Assembly (NCBI GenBank): GCA_029261855.1
Contig: JAJDAN010000026.1
Coordinates: forward strand, 1 to 64,000
Length of the DNA: 64,000 nt
Origin: Deltaproteobacteria bacterium
GTDB taxonomy: Bacteria; Myxococcota_A; UBA9160; UBA4427
Direction: 5' to 3'
Shown: positions 26,223 to 32,936 of the stretch, piece after piece
Layout: every line of letters begins with the position of its first letter
Position numbering within the stretch: position 1 is the stretch's first letter
Program-made: the position numbers and the translations under genes
Notes under the pieces: generated by a model
What the model was told of the DNA's origin: nothing
The model's input: only the letters and a program-made list of their open reading frames with translations
The model's database searches: none

Positions 26223-27658
26223 CAGTAGTTGTGCGCCTGGTGGACGCCGATGCTGATCTCGAGACCGATCCACACCGTGTGGGCGGCGTTGCCCTTCAGG
26301 TAGTCGGCATGGTCGTAGTTGTACTGCAGCCGAATGCGCGAGAACTCGCTCGGGTCGAAGAAGAGAACCGGCGAGATACGGTGTCGCGTCGCGCGGTACG
26401 GGTCGTCGTTGCGCGGCGTCCGGGCGCCGGCTCCGTCGTAGTTCGTGCCGCCACCCGTCCCGAATCCGTACCGCACACCCGTCGACCAGCCGCGGCGAAA
26501 GCCCCAGATGGCTTCCGCGTAGAGCCCCCAATCCTTCAGGTGGTCCTTCGGGATGTACACGAGAGCCTCCGACCCGTCGTCCTGTTGCAGGTCGCCGAGG
26601 AAGTCGTCGGCCGCGTAGTTGCGGTACATGACCTCTGTGGTGAAGCGCAGGTAGGGCCAGCCCCGATCCGACTGCAGGGGTTGCCACTTGGCAACGATGT
26701 CCGTGCCGTAGATCTGGGTGCGTCCGTCCGAGCCCGTCGCGTTCGGACCGAATAGCACCGACGCGCCGACCTGACTGCTCCACTCGTCGCTGATGTCGAA
26801 GCCGTTGACCCAACGCAGCAGGTACACGAAGTCATTCAGGCTGTGAACCGAGTCGTACTCACGAGGCCTTCCGCCGATGGGCCTGTCCTCGAAGACTTCG
26901 TCGTTGGCGAGGAAGCTCGGCAGCGTCTCGCCGCGACTGTTCTGCATGCCGACGTGAAGCTCCGAGAACCAGGGCAGGGGGGTCAGCCAGCCGACCCGAA
27001 CCCCGGGCGCGCGCTGGCCGTCGCCGCCCAGGAAGCGCGTGACGATGAAAGGCTGGTCGACGAACGCCCAGCTGTGGGGATGGCTGGGGTTGTTGCGCCC
27101 GAATTCGGTGAAGAACTGCCCCGCCTCGATCTGGAAGCCCAGATCCTGCAGCCCGAAGGGCAGGCTCTGGGTGGTGGCAAATGCCTCCTCGAGCTCGGTG
27201 CCAGTCTCGCCCTCGTCGTCGATCTGAAAGACCAGGTACGCCTCGGCGCTGAAGTACGGATCGACGGCGCCCTGGAACGAGACCTCGACCTGGTTGATGG
27301 TGAAGCCCCGCTGGCGGGGATCGTGGGCGCCGCCCTCGAGATTCCGGAGCACACTGCCGCCCTTGGACGACGAGCCCGCAGTGGCGAGCAGGTCGAGTCC
27401 GATGTCGATCAGTCGCAGCTGGGCGCCGCCCACTGGACGGGACCACAAGTCACCCGAGCTACCCTCGTCTGCGTCCGGTTCCTCGAGGCGTCGCTCGAGC
27501 TCGGCGATCCGTTCGCGGCTCTCGGCTTCTCGTTCCTTCAGGACCTCCAGCTCGCGCCGGATGTCTTCTTCTGCGTCTTCTGCGCTCGCGGGGAAGAAGC
27601 CCGCGCACAGCAGCGCGACAGCCAGCGCTGTCGCACGCACAACCGCTCGATTCGTCAT
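26222..27658 (-). CDS. Outer-membrane beta-barrel protein in a metal-uptake operon
   Basis: A 478-residue protein with a signal peptide (ATALAVALLCAGFFPASA), a short coiled coil (about 25-65, EEDIRRELEVLKEREAESRERIAELERRL) and a long region of alternating aromatic/polar strands ending in IGLEISIGVHQAHNY, typical of an outer-membrane barrel. Resembles phosphate-selective (OprP/OprO-like) or uncharacterised porins with an N-terminal coiled coil. It is joined by a one-base overlap to the metal-binding protein gene, so it may admit metal or a metal complex through the outer membrane. That role is inference. Confidence 0.82.
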   Translation of the reverse strand: MTNRAVVRATALAVALLCAGFFPASAEDAEEDIRRELEVLKEREAESRERIAELERRLEEPDADEGSSGDLWSRPVGGAQLRLIDIGLDLLATAGSSSKGGSVLRNLEGGAHDPRQRGFTINQVEVSFQGAVDPYFSAEAYLVFQIDDEGETGTELEEAFATTQSLPFGLQDLGFQIEAGQFFTEFGRNNPSHPHSWAFVDQPFIVTRFLGGDGQRAPGVRVGWLTPLPWFSELHVGMQNSRGETLPSFLANDEVFEDRPIGGRPREYDSVHSLNDFVYLLRWVNGFDISDEWSSQVGASVLFGPNATGSDGRTQIYGTDIVAKWQPLQSDRGWPYLRFTTEVMYRNYAADDFLGDLQQDDGSEALVYIPKDHLKDWGLYAEAIWGFRRGWSTGVRYGFGTGGGTNYDGAGARTPRNDDPYRATRHRISPVLFFDPSEFSRIRLQYNYDHADYLKGNAAHTVWIGLEISIGVHQAHNY

Positions 27659-27765
27659 GATCTCTCGTCTCGGGTCTGCCGGACTGCAGCAGACAGCGAC
27701 CCGTGTCCCCGCTCGAAGACCCGGGGCACGGGTGTTGTTCGAACCAGGATCGTTCGGGACGAGAG

Positions 27766-28113
27766 CTAGACGGGAGGCGCGCGGGGCGGGGCCGCGGCCC
27801 GGACGAGCCGTGCGGCGGCGGCCACGACATCGGGCGAGTGGAGCGTGCCCGCGTGTTGGGTCTCGGCAGGTGCTGTCAGGTCGCGCGTCGGGGCGACCCC
27901 ATGACGCGTCGACTGTCCGCTGCGACAAGCCGTGCACTCACCGGAATCGGATACAGCCGCTGCCGGCGCACCGGCGTCGGCGGCCGCCGAGACCGCCTCG
28001 GACCCGTTTGAGGCGGCGACGTGGAAATGGGGAGCCAGCCCCCCGGACAGAACCGAGAGGAGGAGCGCCGAAACCGCTGCGATGCGCGAGAGGCGTTCAC
28101 CCACAGCCGGCAC
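27766..28113 (-). CDS. Small exported His/Cys protein (DUF2946-like)
   Basis: A protein of about 115 residues with a signal-like hydrophobic stretch (IAAVSALLLSVLSGGL) followed by HFH and, further on, an ECTACRSG pair of cysteines and a histidine-containing tail. The layout, exported with an H...CxxC motif, resembles DUF2946-type proteins found beside metal transport genes. It lies just ahead of the outer-membrane protein and importer genes. The start is uncertain: GTG at 28113 has GAGGG 7 bases upstream, while another GTG at 28131 is possible. A zinc- or copper-handling role is inference from context. Confidence 0.55.
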   Translation of the reverse strand: MPAVGERLSRIAAVSALLLSVLSGGLAPHFHVAASNGSEAVSAAADAGAPAAAVSDSGECTACRSGQSTRHGVAPTRDLTAPAETQHAGTLHSPDVVAAAARLVRAAAPPRAPPV

Positions 28114-28164
28114 CGATAGCCCTCGGCGCACCTGCGCGCAAGCTTGCAGCCCCTGGCCCCGCGC

Positions 28165-29595
28165 TCAGCCGAAGAGCGTCGGTCGGCGGTCCGCCCAGGG
28201 CTGGGCTTCTTCGAGCTGGGCGGCCAATCGGAAGAGCGTCGCCTCGTCGGCGTAGCGCGCGGCGAACTGCATGCCGATGGGGAGTCCCTCGGCGCTCTGC
28301 ATCAACGGCACGGACATGGCCGGCTGCCCGGTGAAGTTGAAGGGCGGCGTGAAGGGGAAGGCCTTGGCCTGACGCTTGCCGACCTCGCGCGGCTCGAGCC
28401 GCACCGGGTCGATGTGCCCGACCCGCGGCGGCGGCGTCCCCATCACCGGCGTCAGGAAGACGTCGAACTCCTCGAACAGCGCCATGACCTGTCGGTTCAG
28501 GACCCGCAGACGGCGCCAGGCACCGAACACGCGCTCGCCCGAGAGCCGCTGACCGTTGCGGATGCCCGCCCAGGTCAGGGGCTCGAGCTCGTCCTCGTTC
28601 GCTTCGCGTCCCATGCGAGCCACCATCTCCGCGTAGCCCGCCGCGGCGTTCGCCGCGCCGCAGATCCCCTGGGTCTTGTAGAGCGCGCGGTAGTCGATCC
28701 CGAGTCCGCGTTCTTCGACGTCATGGCCGAGGGCCTCGAGCAGCGCCGCGGTCTCCTTCAGCGCCGCCTCGACTTCCGGGTCGATGGGTCGACCACTCGG
28801 CGTCTCCGTCGAGAATGCGACGCGCAGGCGACCGGGAGGCGTCGCGATCTCGTCCATGTAGGGACGCGCCTTGTGTGGCGTCGCATAGGGCGAGGCCGGC
28901 TCGGGGAGGCCCGTGCAGTCGAGCATGGCCGCGCTGTCGCGAACGCTGCGGCTCACCACGTGATCGACCCCGAAGCCGAGGGCGCGGTCGCCGTCGTCGG
29001 GCCCAGACGGGTTTCGTTCGCGGGTCACCTTGAGGCCGAACAGCCCGCAGCAGGCGGCGGGAATGCGGATCGATCCCAGGCCGTCGCTGGCGTGGGCGAG
29101 GGGCACGATACCCGCCGCGGTCGCCGAAGCCGAGCCGCCGCTCGAGCCGCCGGAGATGTGGTCGGAGTTCCAGGGATTGCGACACGGCCCGAGCAGGGCC
29201 GACTCCGTCGTGCCGGTAATGCCCAACTCGGGGGTGTTCGTCTTGCCGAGCAGGACCACGCCCGTGGCGCGGTAGCGCTCGGTCAGGCGACCGTCTGCAA
29301 CGGACACTTCGCCTTTCAGGAAGCGACTGCCGCTGGTTCGAGGCCAGCCCGCAACGTGCATGCCGAGGTCCTTGATGAGGAAGGGGACCCCGCGGAACGG
29401 GCCGTCGGAAAGCTCGCCCGCGGCGACGCGACGCGCCTCGTCGCGCGCGTCGTACACGATGGCGTTGAGCGCCGGGTTGTGGCGATCGATGGCCGAGATG
29501 GCGGCCTCGACGAGCTCGCTGGCACTCACCTCACCGTTGCGGACCAGCTCCGCCAATCCCAACCCGTCGTAGCGCGCGTACTCGCTGAAGCCCAT
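28165..29595 (-). CDS. Amidase signature family hydrolase
   Basis: A 476-residue amidase. The Ser-cisSer-Lys triad is visible: Lys in PFLIKDLGMHV, the GGSSGGSASATAAG glycine/serine stretch and the nucleophile Ser in DGLGSIRIPAACCGLFGLK. Full length for the family. It cleaves amide bonds of small substrates or plays a part in nylon-oligomer-like degradation; substrate unknown, and GatA is unlikely without gatB/gatC nearby. The start at 29595 has GAGGAGGAG immediately upstream. The importer operon follows 50 bases downstream on the same strand. Confidence 0.9.
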   Translation of the reverse strand: MGFSEYARYDGLGLAELVRNGEVSASELVEAAISAIDRHNPALNAIVYDARDEARRVAAGELSDGPFRGVPFLIKDLGMHVAGWPRTSGSRFLKGEVSVADGRLTERYRATGVVLLGKTNTPELGITGTTESALLGPCRNPWNSDHISGGSSGGSASATAAGIVPLAHASDGLGSIRIPAACCGLFGLKVTRERNPSGPDDGDRALGFGVDHVVSRSVRDSAAMLDCTGLPEPASPYATPHKARPYMDEIATPPGRLRVAFSTETPSGRPIDPEVEAALKETAALLEALGHDVEERGLGIDYRALYKTQGICGAANAAAGYAEMVARMGREANEDELEPLTWAGIRNGQRLSGERVFGAWRRLRVLNRQVMALFEEFDVFLTPVMGTPPPRVGHIDPVRLEPREVGKRQAKAFPFTPPFNFTGQPAMSVPLMQSAEGLPIGMQFAARYADEATLFRLAAQLEEAQPWADRRPTLFG

Positions 29596-29619
29596 CGGAT
29601 CTCCTCCTCGGTCGCTTCC

Positions 29620-29649
29620 TTCACCTTCACCGTCACCTTCAGCTTCCAG
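29620..29649. repeat. Six-base tandem repeat before the amidase start
   Basis: Five imperfect copies of TTCACC (TTCACC, TTCACC, GTCACC, TTCAGC, TTCCAG) in a row, in the leader of the amidase gene. Could vary by slippage; no function assigned. Confidence 0.45.
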
Positions 29650-29688
29650 CCTACCCGTTTGACGCGGTCTCGTGTTCCGAATTCCGGG

Positions 29689-29694
29689 TAGAAT
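29689..29694 (+). promoter_or_regulatory. Leaderless-type -10 element (TAGAAT) for a CoA-transferase gene
   Basis: TAGAAT followed by 6 bases (GGCGCC) and the GTG start at 29701. No ribosome-binding site. Confidence 0.6.
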
Positions 29695-29700
29695 GGCGCC

Positions 29701-30915
29701 GTGCGCCCCGACGACCGCTCTCGCCCCGCCGCCGGCTTCGAGCAGGGCCCGCTCCAGGGCGTCCGCATCCTGGACCTCGCCCGGGTAGTCGCCGGCCCCT
29801 ACGTGAGCCGAGTGCTGTGTGATCTCGGTGCCGAGGTCGTGAAGGTCGAGCCGCCCGAGGGCGACGTGGTGCGCCAGATTGCCCCGGGTCACGACCGCGG
29901 CATGTCCGCCTTCTTCCAGTGGACGAACATCGGAAAGCGCGCCATCAGCGTCGACCTGCAGCGTCCGGAAGGGCTGCGCGTCGTGCAGGACCTGGTGCGC
30001 TGCTGCGACGCCGTCGTCGAGAACTTCCGACCCGGGGTGATCGATCGGCTCGGCCTGGGATGGGACGCGATCCACGCCCTGAACCCGCGCGCGATCCTGC
30101 TCTCGCTGAACGGCTTCGGGTCGGACTCAGCCTGGAGCCAGCGCCGCGCGTATGCGCCGATCATGCACGCCATTACCGGAATCCTCGCCGACCAGTCCGT
30201 CTACGCCGGGCAGCCCGTCGCCCAGATCAACGAAGCGCACGCGGACACTACCGTCTCGTTGCACGGAACGATCGCGCTACTCGCCGCACTGCGTGTCGCC
30301 GAAGCGACAGGCGTCGGCCAGCACGTCGAGGTCCCGATGTTCGACGCCGTGCTCGCCAGCTATTCCGAAGCGAACAACGCGCTGCTGCCCGAGCCCGACG
30401 ACCGCACCATGAACCCCATCTACGACGCGGGCCTCCACGGCGTCATCGCCACCGCCGGCGCCGCGCGCCTGGTGTGGCGACTGCTCGTCCGCACCCACGC
30501 CCTGGCGGACCCGAGCCCGGCAGACGCAGACCTCGAAACCAAGAAATCCCTGCGCCACCAGGCCATCGAAGCCTGGATGACCGCCCAGCCGGGCCGCGAG
30601 GCCATCCTCGAGAAGCTCGCCGAGGCCGGTATCGCGGCCGCACCGGTCGTCCCCATCCTCGACGCGCTCACTGGAGAGCTCGCGAAGGAACGCGACCTGC
30701 TCGTCGAAGTCGACGATCGCAGGGGCGGGACACGCCCCCTGGTGAGACCCCCCGCGCGCTTCTCCGAGTCGCGCAACGAGATCCGGGGCCGCGCCGCGAG
30801 ACGCGGCGAGCACAACCGCGAGGTACTGCGGGACCTGCTCGGCTACGACGACGACGCGATCGACACGCTGGAGGCGACGGGCGTGCTCCACACCGGAAGC
30901 CACGAAGAGCGCTAG
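29701..30915 (+). CDS. Family III acyl-CoA transferase (CaiB/BaiF type)
   Basis: A 404-residue family III CoA-transferase. Seen: GVRILDLARVVAGPYVSRVLCDLGAEVVKVE, GKRAISVDL, VVENFRPGVIDRLGLGWD, LLSLNGFG and the catalytic Asp182 in NEAHADTTVSLHG. These enzymes swap CoA between an acyl-CoA and a free acid. Substrate unknown. The start is GTG without a ribosome-binding site but with a perfectly spaced TAGAAT. Its stop codon lies in the left end of a 168-base palindromic element. Confidence 0.9.
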   Translation: MRPDDRSRPAAGFEQGPLQGVRILDLARVVAGPYVSRVLCDLGAEVVKVEPPEGDVVRQIAPGHDRGMSAFFQWTNIGKRAISVDLQRPEGLRVVQDLVRCCDAVVENFRPGVIDRLGLGWDAIHALNPRAILLSLNGFGSDSAWSQRRAYAPIMHAITGILADQSVYAGQPVAQINEAHADTTVSLHGTIALLAALRVAEATGVGQHVEVPMFDAVLASYSEANNALLPEPDDRTMNPIYDAGLHGVIATAGAARLVWRLLVRTHALADPSPADADLETKKSLRHQAIEAWMTAQPGREAILEKLAEAGIAAAPVVPILDALTGELAKERDLLVEVDDRRGGTRPLVRPPARFSESRNEIRGRAARRGEHNREVLRDLLGYDDDAIDTLEATGVLHTGSHEER

Positions 30916-31079
30916 CAGGTTGCGGAAGAACTCCGGACCGAGCCCGGTGCGCAGATTTCGCACGGCATCAAGGCGCGGAGCCGAAGCTGTAGTTGCCCTA
31001 CAGCGAGGTTTCGCAACGCAGAGGCCGGGCGAAAGATGCGTGCCCGGCGACGGGAGCGAGTTCTTCCGCAGCCTGCTAG
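30912..31079. repeat. 168-base palindromic element with 22-base terminal inverted repeats
   Basis: The ends are 22-base inverted repeats with one mismatch: 30912-30933 (begins CTAGCAGGTTGCGGAAG) and 31058-31079 (ends CTTCCGCAGCCTGCTAG). The exact centre is a perfect stem, GCTGTAG (30986-30992) and CTACAGC (30998-31004). The arms between also match imperfectly. It fills the gap between two convergent genes and includes the first gene's stop. No coding capacity. A related copy is at 59428-59525; both share a GCGAA(A)GATGC(C)GTGCC segment (31029-31044). Confidence 0.75.
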
Positions 31080-31097
31080 TCGGGCGCCGGCGCCGCT

Positions 31098-31706
31098 TCA
31101 GTGCGGGGTCGGCGCGGACAGATGCTGGGGGTCTTCCTTCGCCTCCCAGCGCGGCTGGTATTCGGGCTTCATCTTGCGCAGCCGCTTTAGGTGGGCGGCG
31201 CCCACGGAGCGGCCCTTGTCGGTGGGCTCGACCTCGGACGAGTTGGCGATCCACTCGACGAGGCGGGTCTCCTTCGGATCGTTGATCGCCTCGAAGCGGT
31301 AGTGGCCGTAGGAGTTCCGCATCGCCATGGTCGGCGCCATGTAGTCCACCACGATGCCGTGATAGGTCTTCCCGGCCTCCACGCTCACCCGCATCAGATC
31401 GACCGTATCGCCGACGACCGAGAGCAGATAGCTGCCCGGATCCAGCTGGAGCACGAGGTGGGTCTTGTTGAAGAGGGTCCCCACGTAGCGGTCCTGCCCC
31501 GATTCGTCCTCGATGAACAGGTACGCAAAGGTGCCACCCCAACCCGAGCCGGTGTAGAGAACGTAGACGAGGGCCTTCCCGGGGTCGGGGCCGGTCGTCC
31601 ACTGGTCCCGGGGCTTGTGGGCGAAGGGGATGGCGCACGAGACGGAAGCGGCGAGCACACCGCCTAGCAGGAGAACGAGGAGGGCTGATGCCCCGCGACT
31701 TCGCAT
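31098..31706 (-). CDS. Lipoprotein of unknown function (DUF2846-like)
   Basis: A 202-residue lipoprotein: signal peptide with lipobox ending AASVSC (Cys24). The mature part has a beta-sandwich pattern: KALVYVLYTGSGWGG, YLFIEDESG, LDPGSYLLSVV and VSVEAGKTYHGIVVDY, similar to DUF2846-type lipoproteins. The C-terminal 60 residues are charged. No enzymatic motif. TAGGGT lies exactly 6 bases before the ATG, with no ribosome-binding site. It is convergent with the CoA-transferase across the palindromic element. Confidence 0.75.
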   Translation of the reverse strand: MRSRGASALLVLLLGGVLAASVSCAIPFAHKPRDQWTTGPDPGKALVYVLYTGSGWGGTFAYLFIEDESGQDRYVGTLFNKTHLVLQLDPGSYLLSVVGDTVDLMRVSVEAGKTYHGIVVDYMAPTMAMRNSYGHYRFEAINDPKETRLVEWIANSSEVEPTDKGRSVGAAHLKRLRKMKPEYQPRWEAKEDPQHLSAPTPH

Positions 31707-31712
31707 GCCACC

Positions 31713-31718
31713 ACCCTA
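31713..31718 (-). promoter_or_regulatory. Leaderless-type -10 element (TAGGGT) for the lipoprotein gene
   Basis: Minus-strand TAGGGT, then 6 bases (GGTGGC) and ATG at 31706. TTGCTT lies 18 bases upstream as a possible -35. Confidence 0.55.
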
Positions 31719-31827
31719 CACGCAACCGTTTCAGCGAAGCAAGCCGAAACCGCTCGCTGACTCGCAGCCCCGAACGCTAGCTGCGGCCTCGCGACCTTTG
31801 CGTCGTCGCCTGTTTCCCCAAGACATC

Positions 31828-32916
31828 CTAGTTGACTTCGAGGGCGTCTCGGTCGGGCAAGGCCGCGAAGGGCGCCGTGGGCAACGTCTGGTACCAGTAG
31901 GCGACGGACGCAATGTCGTCCTGCAGCGGCAGGTAGCGCGGGCCAGCGCGCCAGCCGAGGGCCTGGATGGTGACACGAAGATCCTCTTCGAAGCGGACCG
32001 GATCGGTGACGTGCCAGCGGTACATGCCGAAGCGCTGCTGGCTCGAATAACGTCCGTCCGGCCGGATCACCTGGTGGAGGCCCGCGTAGGGGGTGGTGAA
32101 CTCGCGGTAGCCGCCCTGTTCCTTGCCGACGTCGAAGTTGTAGGAGCCCAGGAAGTAGTCTTCGGTGCCCGTTCCGCAAATCGTCGGGTACTCGCCGTCG
32201 CCATCGAGAAAGAACTTGATCTCGCCTTCGCCCCACCAGCCCCGGTTGTTCGATCCCCACTGCATGACGGTGCCCACGTACTGGCCGCGACCGCTGACGC
32301 CGTCGACGATGGGGTAGACCTCACCGTAGGGCAGGGGATTGCTGCGACGGAAGTGCGCGTGGAAGTAGGCGACATCGTCGGGGACCTCGGTCAGCGTGTA
32401 GTTGACCTGGTAGTAGAGGGTCATCTCCTCGTCGGCGACGTTCTCGAGGGTGATGCGGCAACGTTTGCGGAAGGGCATCTCCCAGAAGCAATTGAATGCG
32501 CTGCCCGGGTTCACGCACACCGGCAAGGAAGAGATCTGCGCGTACTTCCCCCAGCCGAGGCCGAAGAAGTCGCCCACCGGGCACTCGACCGACGGCTGCT
32601 CCTGGTCGTCCCAGTAGAAGCGCAGGATGCTGAAGCGCCAGTTGCCGGTGGGCGTCAGCCAGATCTGCTGGATGGCGCCGGAATCCTGGATGTCGGCCAG
32701 GGTGAAGGTCTGGCCCGCCTCGACCTTGACCGAGGGCGAGATCTTCCAACCCCGGCCGAGGTCGCGCGCATACGGGGCGCCGGTCCCTGCGGTGGCAGCG
32801 CCACCGCCGCCTTTCTCGCCCGTGAAGTTTTCCGGACTGATCGAGCGCGTCTTCGCGCTCGAGAGCCGGGACAGGTTTCCGAGATGTACGCCGAGTCCGT
32901 TCCAGGGAGTGCTCAT
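31828..32916 (-). CDS. GH172-like (DUF2961) carbohydrate-active protein
   Basis: A 362-residue DUF2961 protein, the family now known as glycoside hydrolase 172. Landmarks: IQQIWLTPTGNWRFSILRFYWDDQEQPSVECPVGDFFG, YAQISSLPVCVNPGSAFNCFWEMPF, YYQVNYTL, GEGEIKFFLDGDGEYPTICGTGTEDYFLGSYNF and YRWHVTDPVRFE. Known members act on fructo- or arabino-furanosyl linkages. The acidic EGEIKFFLDGD and GTGTEDYF blocks fit that family. No signal peptide is seen, so it may act inside the cell. It sits alone between a lipoprotein gene and the fused CoA-transferase gene. TAGAAT lies 7 bases before the chosen ATG. Confidence 0.87.
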   Translation of the reverse strand: MSTPWNGLGVHLGNLSRLSSAKTRSISPENFTGEKGGGGAATAGTGAPYARDLGRGWKISPSVKVEAGQTFTLADIQDSGAIQQIWLTPTGNWRFSILRFYWDDQEQPSVECPVGDFFGLGWGKYAQISSLPVCVNPGSAFNCFWEMPFRKRCRITLENVADEEMTLYYQVNYTLTEVPDDVAYFHAHFRRSNPLPYGEVYPIVDGVSGRGQYVGTVMQWGSNNRGWWGEGEIKFFLDGDGEYPTICGTGTEDYFLGSYNFDVGKEQGGYREFTTPYAGLHQVIRPDGRYSSQQRFGMYRWHVTDPVRFEEDLRVTIQALGWRAGPRYLPLQDDIASVAYWYQTLPTAPFAALPDRDALEVN

Positions 32917-32923
32917 ACCTCGC

Positions 32924-32929
32924 ATTCTA
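32924..32929 (-). promoter_or_regulatory. Leaderless-type -10 element (TAGAAT) for the GH172-like gene
   Basis: Minus-strand TAGAAT, then 7 bases (GCGAGGT) and ATG at 32916. Confidence 0.5.
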
Positions 32930-32936
32930 CAGGCAG

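Noticed and set aside
27659-27765. Zur box ahead of the metal-uptake genes
   Set aside because: Short inverted repeats are present, but none resembles a known AT-rich Zur or MntR site.
30912-31079. Remnant insertion sequence with a transposase
   Set aside because: There is no room for a transposase and no coding frame; the whole element is palindromic, so it is treated as a non-coding repeat.
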